Source: Clostridiales bacterium (GTDB lineage: Bacteria > Bacillota > Clostridia > Caldicoprobacterales > DTU083). Taken from it: DNA of 64,000 nucleotides. Below, one piece after another: positions 25,011-33,817 of this stretch (position 1 is the stretch's first letter; the number at the start of each line of letters is the position of its first letter). The stretch spans positions 1 through 64,000 of the forward strand of contig DUSN01000094.1 of NCBI GenBank assembly GCA_012842605.1, read 5' to 3'. Both the position numbers and the translations under genes were made by a program. The notes under the pieces are model-generated. The model was not told the origin of the DNA. It ran no database searches and saw only the letters and a program-made list of their open reading frames with translations.

Positions 25011-26255
25011 ATGGATAAGGTTTTTACTAAAAAGAATCCCATTATTAAGGGTAAAGGCATTTGCGATCCTCACATGCATGTTTTCAATGGCAGGGTTTAT
25101 CTTTATGCAACTCACGATTATTCTCCCGACAACAAAGGCTATATTATGAAGGACTGGCAGATCTGGTCCTCAGCGGACCTGGTGGAATGGACCTATGAAT
25201 CAACCCTGCGTCCGGAGGACACATACATAGGCTCTTCTGACAGGTGCTGGGCAACGGATGCTGCTGAGCGCAACGGCAAGTATTATTTCTATTTCTCCAA
25301 CGGAATGGATAATACCGGCGTTGCCGTATCAGATAATCCCGGAGGACCATTCAGGGATGCACTGGGCAGACCGCTGCTGGACGGAACCAATACCCCTACC
25401 AGGGAGTATGACCCTGCTATATTTATAGATGATGATGAAAATGCCACCCCATATATAATTTTCGGCACACCGGTCTGGGCAGGGGGAGACAGCTATTATA
25501 TCGCCCGCCTTAATGACGATATGATTTCCCTTGCGGAAAAACCCAGAAAGGTAATAGTGGATGATACTGCAGATGACAAGCCGTCTATACATAAATACAA
25601 GGGCATATATTATCTGACATGGGCTTCTTTCTATGCCATATCGGATAATGTATACGGACCGTATAAGCTGCTTGGCAACCACGGAGCATCGCCGGATCAT
25701 GGTTCATATTTTAAATGGAATAATCAATGGTTTAATGCATTTACAATTTTAGATCCGACTCTTTTCCACAGAGCGTCAGGACTTTGCTATGTTCATTTCA
25801 GAGAAAACGGCGAGATGGTTACAGACCAGCTGATCGTTGAATATGGCGTAGGTCAGTACAATGCTGAATGGGACAGGATTCAGGCAGAATGGTATATGGC
25901 AGCGCATGGCAATGAAAAGGGTGAGAATCCAAGGCGTGGATTTGATGTGTGCAAAATTACGGACGGCAGCTATCTGTACTTCCCAAACATCTACAATATA
26001 AAAGAAAATACGGGCATGTGCTTTTTTGCAGCGAATGGGAACAATAGCGACGGTGTCATAGAAGTTCGGGAAGATGAGCCGGAAGGCAGGCTTTTAGGCA
26101 GCTGTCAGATCACGCCTACCGGAAGCTGGAACTGGTGGGGCTACAGGTCATTTGCCTGCAGCCTGAAAAACGAGGGTGGGAGCAAAAACCTCTACCTTGT
26201 ATTCAGAGGCAAGGGTGACGATATTATGCACCTGGATTGGTTCAGTTTCTTTTAA
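25011..26255 (+). CDS. GH43 glycoside hydrolase with C-terminal CBM6-like domain
   Basis: This 414-residue protein has a five-bladed GH43 propeller followed by a partial CBM6-type beta-sandwich (NLYLVFRGKGDD and LDWFSFF at the end). The catalytic base is Asp19 in CDPHMHVF and the pKa-modulating Asp is Asp134 in EYDPAIF. Where classic GH43 enzymes have the acid Glu (E-G/A-P), this one reads DKPSIHKY (Asp189), a variant I associate with one GH43 subgroup. GH43 enzymes release arabinofuranose or xylose. There is no signal peptide. GGAGGG lies nine bases upstream of the ATG. It may remove arabinosyl or xylosyl branches, feeding the araA pathway. Confidence 0.8.
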   Translation: MDKVFTKKNPIIKGKGICDPHMHVFNGRVYLYATHDYSPDNKGYIMKDWQIWSSADLVEWTYESTLRPEDTYIGSSDRCWATDAAERNGKYYFYFSNGMDNTGVAVSDNPGGPFRDALGRPLLDGTNTPTREYDPAIFIDDDENATPYIIFGTPVWAGGDSYYIARLNDDMISLAEKPRKVIVDDTADDKPSIHKYKGIYYLTWASFYAISDNVYGPYKLLGNHGASPDHGSYFKWNNQWFNAFTILDPTLFHRASGLCYVHFRENGEMVTDQLIVEYGVGQYNAEWDRIQAEWYMAAHGNEKGENPRRGFDVCKITDGSYLYFPNIYNIKENTGMCFFAANGNNSDGVIEVREDEPEGRLLGSCQITPTGSWNWWGYRSFACSLKNEGGSKNLYLVFRGKGDDIMHLDWFSFF

Positions 26256-26278
26256 ATATAAGCAGGAGGTTGTAATTT

Positions 26279-27097
26279 ATGAAGGCTTCAGAAATACTAA
26301 ACCATTTTTTAGGTCTGGCGGATTGGGTGGACCGATCAAATACAGTGGATAAAATTATTATCGGTGATCCTGAAAAGGAAATCAGCAGAATTTTAGTGTC
26401 TTTATATGTCGATAGGAAGGCAATCAAACATGCGATCGATAACGGTTTTGACATGATAATTACACATGAGCCTACGTTTTGGTTCCATGCCAATGAAGTG
26501 GAAAATGTGCTGGGTATGGAAGACGGGCCCAGGAAAAAGGCATGTTATGACAAAATGAAACTTATAAATGACAATGGTCTTGTTATAATGCGCAATCATG
26601 ACGTATGGGACAGGATGCCCAGGCATGGAATCCCGTGGGCATGGGCTGATTTCCTTGGTCTTAAGGGAGAACCAGCAGCTATCGGTGCTGCAGGATACCA
26701 GCATAGATATGATATTGAGCCTGTATCACTTGATGCATTTGCACGTGCAGTTGCTCAAAGGACTGCGGCTGTTGGAGAGCCGGCAGTTCAGGCAATAGGA
26801 GACGGCAATAGAATAATTTCAAAAATCGGGATAGGCACAGGCTGCTGCTGTACTTTAGAAGCCTTCATTGAAATGGGCTGCGATGCTGCGATAGTTACCG
26901 ATGACGGCTTCATATACTGGGAGGATATTAAATGGGCAATGGACATCGATTTTCCTCTCATCCGGGTCAACCATGCTACAAGCGAAGAAGCCGGAATGAT
27001 AACTCTGACCAGGTATATAAATGAAAGCCTAAGCGGGGTTAAAGCAGTGCATCTGCCGCACGTATGCGGTATAAGAGTAATTACCGGAAGCTTATAA
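26279..27097 (+). CDS. NIF3-like (DUF34) dinuclear metal-centre protein
   Basis: This 272-residue protein fits the NIF3/YbgI/DUF34 family: an early SLYVD strand, the metal motif ITHEPTFWF (His-x-Glu rather than the more common HHP), NHDVWD, and the C-terminal ATSEEAGM that supplies further metal ligands. The family forms hexameric rings with paired metal ions; proposed roles include GTP cyclohydrolase-like or metal-insertion functions, with no settled reaction. AGGAGG lies directly upstream and the gene is 23 bases after GH43, so it is firmly in the operon. A NIF3 protein among glycosidases is unusual and suggests a hydrolase of a modified sugar or other dedicated task. Confidence 0.75.
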   Translation: MKASEILNHFLGLADWVDRSNTVDKIIIGDPEKEISRILVSLYVDRKAIKHAIDNGFDMIITHEPTFWFHANEVENVLGMEDGPRKKACYDKMKLINDNGLVIMRNHDVWDRMPRHGIPWAWADFLGLKGEPAAIGAAGYQHRYDIEPVSLDAFARAVAQRTAAVGEPAVQAIGDGNRIISKIGIGTGCCCTLEAFIEMGCDAAIVTDDGFIYWEDIKWAMDIDFPLIRVNHATSEEAGMITLTRYINESLSGVKAVHLPHVCGIRVITGSL

Positions 27098-27119
27098 TAT
27101 CAGAGCAGAAAACTGCATA

Positions 27120-27146
27120 GAACTCCCCGGGTAAGCTGGGGAGTTC
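27120..27146 (+). promoter_or_regulatory. Intercistronic hairpin before the second GH2 gene
   Basis: GAACTCCCC and GGGGAGTTC form a perfect 9-bp stem with a 9-base loop. No T-tract follows (ATAATAAGG), so it is more likely a processing or stability element than a terminator. The stem shares ACTCCCC/GGGGAGT with the terminator at 3366-3387. Confidence 0.6.
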
Positions 27147-27168
27147 ATAATAAGGAAGGAGGGTTAAT

Positions 27169-29562
27169 GTGAATTGTACAGGCTTTTCTAATGACTGGCA
27201 GTTTGCCTATGCACAAAATGAAGAATGGTCAAATCAAGATAACAACTTTAAGTATGAACCTGTTAACCTGCCCCATGACTTCAGGATAAGCCTGGAGCGT
27301 TCCGAAAGCTCATTTTCCGGTGCCAGCGAAGGCTTCTATCCCGGGGGAATAGGCTATTACAAGAAAACCTTCCATGCAGACAAAAAGCTTCTGTCCCAGC
27401 GGGTGCTGCTTTACTTTGACGGAGTTTACCGCATGTGCGAAGTACGCCTGAATCGTAACCTGATTGCAGCTCATAAAGGCGGATATACGAGCTTCTTTGT
27501 TGATCTGACGGGCAAACTGGCAGAAGGTGAAAATACCATCCAGGTTAAGGTTAACGCATCTTTGCTGCCTGCATCACGCTGGTATTCAGGTGCCGGAATT
27601 TACCGTAAAGTTTACTTGTACACCGGGTCCATTCCTTGTATCGAGCCTTGGGGCACATCAATAGTAACTGTGCCGGAAACATTGTCAGATCAAAACGCGG
27701 AAGTCCGGATAAAATCAAAAATTTATAACCCGGAAGGTCTGCCATGCAAAGTTAAATATGAGATATTTGATCCGGACGGAAATCATGCAGCAGCACAAGT
27801 ATTGACAAACATTATCAGTGAGACTGACTGCATAATCAATATCCCATATCCTAAGCTGTGGGATGCTGACTCACCTTTCCTGTATACCTTACATACTACT
27901 GTAGAAGCAAATGAAAATGCTACTGTTATAACAAATGAATATACTTCTGCTGAAACAATTGAAGAAAGTTCCGCTTCGTTCTGTATAAAATTCGGTATCC
28001 GTACAATTGAAGTAAATGCTGAGAAAGGCCTTAAAATTAATGGCAGGAAAGTATTGCTTAAAGGCGGATGCGTCCACCATGATAACGGATTGCTTGGTTC
28101 TGCCGCCTACAAATCCAGTGAGTTGCGAAAGGTCAAAAAATTGAAAGAGAATGGTTACAACGCTGTCCGCTGCGCTCATAATCCTCCTTCGACTGCGTTC
28201 CTGGATGCTTGTGATGAACTGGGAATGTATGTCATTGATGAGGCCTTTGATTGCTGGCGTGAAGGCAAGAAGCTTAATGATGAGCATATCTTCTTTGAGA
28301 CTCATTGGAAGGAAGAGCTGCAGGCCATGCTGCTTAGGGACCGCAATCACCCCAGTGTTATCATGTGGTCAACCGGCAATGAAATAGTGGAACGCAGCGG
28401 TATTTCCGATGGTGCTGCCTGGTCAAAAAGGCTGGCTGATGCAGTTCGTGAAATTGACAGCAGTCGCCCTGTTACCAATGCACTTTGCGGCTTCTATGAA
28501 GAACAGAATATAGCGGAGATGGAGGCAAATACAAAATCAACTGCAGGAGTAGGCAAGGATTACTGGGCAGCAAAAAGTGAGAAATTTTGTGAACCATTGG
28601 ATGTAGTCGGATATAACTACTTGCTGGATCGGTATGAAAAGGATCATGAGCTGTATCCTGAGCGCGTTATTGCAGGTACTGAATCATTTCCGCTGAAAGC
28701 ATTTGACAACTGGGAAGCTGTGAAGAAGTATCCATATGTAATTGGAGACTTTGTATGGACTGCATGGGATTACTTAGGTGAGTCGGGAATTGGCCACACC
28801 TCCTTTGAGGGAGAAGCATGGGGATTAAAGCCGTTCCCCTGGCATATTGCCAACTGCGGGGATCTGGATCTTTGCGGAAGAAAACGCCCGCAATCCCATT
28901 ACCGGGACTTTTTATGGACCAACCGCAGCAAACCCTATATCGCAGTACAGCATCCTGAGTACTATGGCAAAGAGGAACACATATCTGCCTGGGGATGGCC
29001 TGATTTGACTGAAAGCTGGTCTTTCCCGGGATATGAAGGAAAAAAGGTTAAGGTAGTGGTTTATGCAAAAGGCGACACGGCAGAGCTGCTGCTAAACGGC
29101 AAGGTTCTGTATAGAAAACCCTGCGGAGCAAAAACTAAATATATACAGGAATTTGAAGTAGATTATATGCCGGGTGAACTTACAGTCATTGCCTATGAGC
29201 AGTCAAAGGAGATTGGTAGGGCTTCTCTCAGTACAACAGATAAACCTGAAAAGATCTTGTTATATCCTGAAACAGATTTAAACAAGGAAGATAATATCGT
29301 GTTTGTAGATATTCATGTTGCTGACAGAAACAGCCAGCCTGTTCCTTATGCAGATAACGAAATTAAAATTATTGTTGAAGGGGGCAGGCTCCTTGCTATG
29401 GGTTCGGGCAAACCGGACAGCAGCCAAAATTATACTAAGTCAAGAGGATCTGTCTGGCGCGGCCGTACCATGGCGGTGATACAAAAAGACTGCACCGGCA
29501 ATGCCGTGACAATAAAGGCAGTTGGGGAAGGATTAAGAGAAGGGGTACTGATAATAAAATAA
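27169..29562 (+). CDS. GH2 glycoside hydrolase, second copy
   Basis: This 797-residue cytoplasmic enzyme has the GH2 order of jelly roll (WQFAYAQNEEW, VNLPHDFRISLE), immunoglobulin-like domain, TIM barrel and DUF4982-type C-terminal domains (VYAKGDTAELLLNGK). The acid/base is Glu405 in HPSVIMWSTGNE and the nucleophile is Glu505 in AGTESF. It is related to, but clearly diverged from, the GH2 at 14345. The start is GTG with AAGGAGGG upstream; the overlapping ATG would read ATGTGA. It is the last gene of the long enzyme operon and is followed by a good terminator. A beta-galactosidase or related exo-activity is likely. Confidence 0.88.
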   Translation: MNCTGFSNDWQFAYAQNEEWSNQDNNFKYEPVNLPHDFRISLERSESSFSGASEGFYPGGIGYYKKTFHADKKLLSQRVLLYFDGVYRMCEVRLNRNLIAAHKGGYTSFFVDLTGKLAEGENTIQVKVNASLLPASRWYSGAGIYRKVYLYTGSIPCIEPWGTSIVTVPETLSDQNAEVRIKSKIYNPEGLPCKVKYEIFDPDGNHAAAQVLTNIISETDCIINIPYPKLWDADSPFLYTLHTTVEANENATVITNEYTSAETIEESSASFCIKFGIRTIEVNAEKGLKINGRKVLLKGGCVHHDNGLLGSAAYKSSELRKVKKLKENGYNAVRCAHNPPSTAFLDACDELGMYVIDEAFDCWREGKKLNDEHIFFETHWKEELQAMLLRDRNHPSVIMWSTGNEIVERSGISDGAAWSKRLADAVREIDSSRPVTNALCGFYEEQNIAEMEANTKSTAGVGKDYWAAKSEKFCEPLDVVGYNYLLDRYEKDHELYPERVIAGTESFPLKAFDNWEAVKKYPYVIGDFVWTAWDYLGESGIGHTSFEGEAWGLKPFPWHIANCGDLDLCGRKRPQSHYRDFLWTNRSKPYIAVQHPEYYGKEEHISAWGWPDLTESWSFPGYEGKKVKVVVYAKGDTAELLLNGKVLYRKPCGAKTKYIQEFEVDYMPGELTVIAYEQSKEIGRASLSTTDKPEKILLYPETDLNKEDNIVFVDIHVADRNSQPVPYADNEIKIIVEGGRLLAMGSGKPDSSQNYTKSRGSVWRGRTMAVIQKDCTGNAVTIKAVGEGLREGVLIIK

Positions 29563-29570
29563 GATGTAAG

Positions 29571-29607
29571 AATGAACCTGATAATTGAACTGCCAGGTTC
29601 ATTTTTT
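29571..29607 (+). terminator. Terminator of the long enzyme operon
   Basis: AATGAACCTG (29571-29580) and CAGGTTCATT (29594-29603) form a perfect 10-bp stem with a 13-base loop, followed by TTTT. Confidence 0.9.
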
Positions 29608-30147
29608 ATGCCCGGATGGGCGATCGGTACCGGGAAAAGCTTAAGTCTTATACTCTATAATTACTGGACGGATATATTCTGTTTAGTAAAAATCCCAAAC
29701 CAAAGCAGGAAGTGTATAGCTAGAGACATTCATCCTGCCTGATTGGTAAAGAAAAATAACAGTGGTAAAAAAACATAAACAGATGTAAAAATGTTGTATC
29801 TGTTTCCGTAAGCCCGAATTATTTATAATGTGTTTATAGATACTGTTGAGAAGAAATAATCTGTGCCTATTTCAGCAGTCATTTGCGATACATGCCCGCT
29901 TTTTGACAGTTAATGCATATATAGATTCTTTAAATTAGCTAAGCACAGCTCAGGGATTTTGCTTACTTCTCATTTGTAAAGTCTGAGGACACCGTATGCA
30001 GAAAGCTGCACCATAAATAAAGACGGCACCTTAATAAAAAGCGGAGTTTAAATATAAAAGGCATATACGCTGATTAAGATATAAATTTTAATGCTCTATG
30101 AGATATTTTTGGAGTTAAGAATGGAATCTGATGTTGGAGTGATCTAT
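29608..30147. other. 540-base gap before the two-component system
   Basis: No credible gene was found. A CCCGG/CCGGG hairpin lies at about 29611-29634. The inverted repeat AAACAGAT/ATCTGTTT (29777-29805) is followed by TATAAT at 29824-29829 without a good -35, so an activator-dependent promoter is possible. A second TTGACA at 29903-29908 lacks a matching -10. Confidence 0.5.
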
Positions 30148-31911
30148 ATGCCGGAAAAAAGCTCGAATTGGCGGAAATCCATTTTTACCAGGCTGCTCAG
30201 TACATTTTTTATCATTATAATACCACTATATTTTATGGGCAGCAGTGTGTATCGATGGGGAGCACAAAGTGTCAGAAAAGAAATATCAAATTCCATGGTG
30301 GCACAGATCAATTCATATCTGAAAGGGCTGGAATATGAAATACGTCGAATCCAGGACCTGCAATATAATTGCTTAAGTGATAAAGATTTAAATAGGATTG
30401 CCGCCTTTCCCGAGGGTATGAGCGATCTAGTACGTGTATTGTCTGTCATGAGGCTACAATACAGGCTGTATTCCATCAGAAAAAGCAGCGAATATATTCA
30501 GGATGTCAGGGTATATATTCCGTCCATAAATAAAGTAGTAAATGAAAGCAGATTTACAAATGCACCATCCAATGATTGGTTTAATACACTTGCAGCTGCC
30601 AGCTTAAGTGATGAACCTATCAAGATGTATAAGGACAACAATATTGTTCTGAGCGCTGCATTTCCGCGGCAAAGTCCGGTAACCGATAGAAAGCCGATGT
30701 TTATCATTGAGATTCTTTTATCAGAGACCCAAATCAGGAATGCCTTGATGCGGATGGATGACTACAAAGGGAGAGGCACCATGCTTATCAGCCCGGAACA
30801 TAATATGCGGATTACCTACAGTGCTGATTCTGATGCTGATGAAATTATCTATAATGAACTGATGAACAGGCTGCAAAAAAGCAGTAGTGGTTCATTTACC
30901 ATAAAGCTTAACAAAACGCCCCATATTGCCATATATTCAACTTCCGATTACCTTAATGTGACCTTATGCAAATATATTCCTGAATCACAGATATTTGCAC
31001 CGCTATTTAAATACCAGATTCTTTTCTACCTGTTTACGGCTCTTGCAGTAGCAATTATAATCGGGTTTACATTCTATACCAGGGGGTTTATCCACCAGCC
31101 TTTAATGAAACTGGTCAAATCCTTTCAAATGGTTGAGAAGGGAGACCTAAGTGCCAGCCTGGAGCATGAATATGATGATGAATTCAGCTATCTATACAAG
31201 TGCTACAATGAAATGGTGAACCGGCTGAAAAACTTGTTTGACCAGGTATATACCCAAAAGCTTCTTGCACAGAAATCGGAACTGAAGCAGCTGCAATCCC
31301 AAATCAATCCTCATTTCCTGTATAATTGCTTCTTTAGCCTGAACAGCATGATTATTCAGCGTGAATATGACAACGCAGAGTACTTTACAAGACAGCTTGG
31401 CAGCTATTTTCAATATGTTACCAGGAATGCAGCGGAAGAGGTGCCGCTAATAAAGGAAATTCGTCATGCCAAAACCTATGCGGAAATACAGGCAAGGCGG
31501 TTCAGGAATCGCATCTGCCTGGATTTCTGCCCGCTGCCACAGGAGTTTCACCATATTATTGTACCCAGACTCATCGTACAGCCGATAATTGAGAATGCAT
31601 TTGAACACGGCCTAAAAAACAAAATCAGCAATGGATTTTTGCTGATCGATTATTATGTTGATGCGGATATATTGTTTATTTGCATAGAGGATAACGGGAA
31701 TGACCTTAGGGAAGAGGATATAGCCGCTATGAATGCTGCTCTGGCTGACAACGGCATTAATGCGGAAAGTACAGCAATCATCAATATACACAGGCGTCTT
31801 AGGCTTAAATATGGTGAAAAAAGCGGGCTGAGGTTCTCAGCAGCAGAACCGGAAGGACTTCGCGTTGAAATAATGATTCCGCTGCACGGTATGGAAATGG
31901 GGGGAATATAA
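30148..31911 (+). CDS. Sensor histidine kinase, YesM type
   Basis: This 587-residue membrane kinase has a first membrane segment (LLSTFFIIIIPLYFMGSSVY, about 13-32), a large extracellular sensing domain (about 33-285), a second membrane segment (ILFYLFTALAVAIIIGFTFY), a HAMP linker, the His_kinase domain with phospho-acceptor His389 in NPHFLYN, and a HATPase domain (PIIENAFEHGL). YesM/YesN-type systems sense extracellular carbohydrate and activate neighbouring uptake genes. ATG 30148 follows GGAGTGAT; upstream in-frame starts at 30121 (with GGAG) and 30091 are possible. It is three bases before its response regulator. It likely controls the operon starting at 33818. Confidence 0.9.
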   Translation: MPEKSSNWRKSIFTRLLSTFFIIIIPLYFMGSSVYRWGAQSVRKEISNSMVAQINSYLKGLEYEIRRIQDLQYNCLSDKDLNRIAAFPEGMSDLVRVLSVMRLQYRLYSIRKSSEYIQDVRVYIPSINKVVNESRFTNAPSNDWFNTLAAASLSDEPIKMYKDNNIVLSAAFPRQSPVTDRKPMFIIEILLSETQIRNALMRMDDYKGRGTMLISPEHNMRITYSADSDADEIIYNELMNRLQKSSSGSFTIKLNKTPHIAIYSTSDYLNVTLCKYIPESQIFAPLFKYQILFYLFTALAVAIIIGFTFYTRGFIHQPLMKLVKSFQMVEKGDLSASLEHEYDDEFSYLYKCYNEMVNRLKNLFDQVYTQKLLAQKSELKQLQSQINPHFLYNCFFSLNSMIIQREYDNAEYFTRQLGSYFQYVTRNAAEEVPLIKEIRHAKTYAEIQARRFRNRICLDFCPLPQEFHHIIVPRLIVQPIIENAFEHGLKNKISNGFLLIDYYVDADILFICIEDNGNDLREEDIAAMNAALADNGINAESTAIINIHRRLRLKYGEKSGLRFSAAEPEGLRVEIMIPLHGMEMGGI

Positions 31912-31913
31912 CC

Positions 31914-33581
31914 GTGTACAAATTGCTGATAGTAGATGACGAGCCGGATGTTGTTAACGGGCTTTGTGCCTATTTTGAAGATTTTGATGAACTGGAACTG
32001 GACATATATACGGCATATTCCGGCTATGAAGCGCTGGACATACTTAATGATACAAGGATCGATATCATCTTAAGCGATATCCTGATGCCGGGAATGACGG
32101 GCCTGGAGCTGCTGGAAAAGGTACGGGCCAACTGGCCTCATTGCTGTGTCATCTTTCTGACAGGGCATGATGAGTTTAGCTATGTGTATACAGCCATACG
32201 ATATGAATATGTTTATTATCTGCTTAAAACAGAAGGCTTTCATGCTATTGGGAAAACCCTTGTCAAGGCTGCTGCTCAGATTGAGAACCACCTGAAAATG
32301 AGCGAACTTCTAAAAAAGTCCGAAGAATACATGGAGACAGCTTTGCCATTTATGCAGAAGGACTACTTGGCCAATTTGCTTAATGGTGATGAAGATAATG
32401 CAGCAGACCGCAGCAGGCAGTTTAAAGAGCTTAAGATTCCCCTGGACTGGAACAGGCCGGTGCTATTGCTGCTTGGCAGGATGACGGGCCTGGACGGGAA
32501 TCTCTCATCTTATGAAAGATCCAGGCTTATTTTTGCTGTCCAGGCAGTTGCTGAGGAATACTTTCCAAAGGGCATTCATGCTTTTTTTCTGCCCATTGAC
32601 AGGTATCTGCTGCTATGGATCATTCAGCCTGGGGAAGAGGAGGAAAAAAGCGGAGAACTGTGGCAGCATATTAAAAATCAGACAAAGAGCAGTGCTGAAG
32701 TAATTCAAAATATCTGCCTGGACCAGCTCAATCTTTCCATTTCCTTTATATTAGACTGTGACAAAGCTGCATGGGAAGAGGTTTCACAAAGATACAGTTC
32801 ACTAAAGACGCTGATTCACTATCATCTGGGACCGGAATCGGAGCTTCTGCTTATGACCCGGTCACCGGAAATGGGCCTGCCCCAGCAGGACTTCATATAC
32901 GGCTACAGAAAACTAAAGAGCCTTGAAACATATCTGGAAAGCCTTCAGAGGGATGAGTTTCTCAATACACTTTTAGAGATTTACGAGAATCTGAAGAAAA
33001 CCGACAACCTTAGCCGCAATGCATTGCTGGAGGTTTACTATACTGTTGCCCTTACCATCCTTGGATATATCAACAGATACGGGCTTACAGAGAAAATATC
33101 CTATCACACCGGCCTGGATAAGCTAATCAGGATTGAGGAGCATGCATCCTGGCAGGATGCCATGGAGTATCTTATTGGATTGGTGAATATGATATTCGAC
33201 TTCAGGGAGCAGGACAGCAGAAAGTATTCGGTTTCGTCCATAGACGCGATTATTTTATATATCAACGAACACTTGAATGAAGATCTCAGCCTGGCTAAAA
33301 TGGCCGACCGCTTTCATTTCAACTCATCATACCTTTCACGGCTGTTTAAGCGTGAGACTGGCATTAATTTCCAAACATATATAAACGAGGCCAGGCTGGA
33401 AAAGGCAAAGCAGCTTTTGAAAAATACTGATATGAAGATCTATGAAATTGCCAATGCCATTGGCTGTGAAACCCCATCCTATTTTACACAGTTTTTTAAA
33501 CGGAATGCGAATATCAGCCCAATGAAGTACCGTGAGATTCACTTGATGAGAAAATCGGTAAAGAAAACTAAACAACAGTAA
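31914..33581 (+). CDS. Response regulator with AraC-type DNA-binding domain, YesN type
   Basis: This 555-residue regulator starts with a receiver domain (LLIVDDEPD, phospho-acceptor Asp55 in ILSDILMPGMTG). A long helical middle region of about 300 residues follows. The C-terminus holds two AraC helix-turn-helix motifs (LSLAKMADRFHFNSSYLSRL and KIYEIANAIGCETPSYFTQF). One oddity is the receiver segment near residue 100, which reads YYLLKTEGFHAI where the conserved Lys-Pro is usual. The start is GTG, with GGGGGGAA eight bases upstream in the end of the kinase gene. It is expected to activate the downstream solute-binding protein operon. Confidence 0.9.
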   Translation: MYKLLIVDDEPDVVNGLCAYFEDFDELELDIYTAYSGYEALDILNDTRIDIILSDILMPGMTGLELLEKVRANWPHCCVIFLTGHDEFSYVYTAIRYEYVYYLLKTEGFHAIGKTLVKAAAQIENHLKMSELLKKSEEYMETALPFMQKDYLANLLNGDEDNAADRSRQFKELKIPLDWNRPVLLLLGRMTGLDGNLSSYERSRLIFAVQAVAEEYFPKGIHAFFLPIDRYLLLWIIQPGEEEEKSGELWQHIKNQTKSSAEVIQNICLDQLNLSISFILDCDKAAWEEVSQRYSSLKTLIHYHLGPESELLLMTRSPEMGLPQQDFIYGYRKLKSLETYLESLQRDEFLNTLLEIYENLKKTDNLSRNALLEVYYTVALTILGYINRYGLTEKISYHTGLDKLIRIEEHASWQDAMEYLIGLVNMIFDFREQDSRKYSVSSIDAIILYINEHLNEDLSLAKMADRFHFNSSYLSRLFKRETGINFQTYINEARLEKAKQLLKNTDMKIYEIANAIGCETPSYFTQFFKRNANISPMKYREIHLMRKSVKKTKQQ

Positions 33582-33744
33582 AACATTTGCAGGTACAAAC
33601 AAACAGGTATGTCAATTATAATTAGCTTAACATAAGGTTATGCGCAAACCATTACTCCAACCGGAATTTGCTTTTTGCAAAAGGCGTCATTTCTACAAGC
33701 AGTGTTACTCTGTCTCCTTAATTAAAATGGGACATATATTATTC

Positions 33745-33785
33745 TTGCTGTCCTGTTGTTTGTAAACTTATTAGTGGTTCACTAA
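33745..33785 (+). promoter_or_regulatory. Weak promoter with adjacent palindrome for the second importer operon
   Basis: TTGCTG (33745-33750), 17 bases, then TTATTA (33768-33773) form a weak promoter of the kind that needs an activator. The palindrome TTAGTG-GTT-CACTAA (33771-33785) overlaps the -10 and start region. Placement after the YesM/YesN genes and before the SBP gene suggests control by them, though a repressor site is also possible. Confidence 0.5.
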
Positions 33786-33817
33786 AATAAAAGGAACTTA
33801 AAAAGGAGGTTATTCTG

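Noticed and set aside
29611-29634. Hairpin CCCGG/CCGGG as a second terminator
   Set aside because: No T-tract follows, the stem is only five pairs, and a strong terminator lies immediately upstream.
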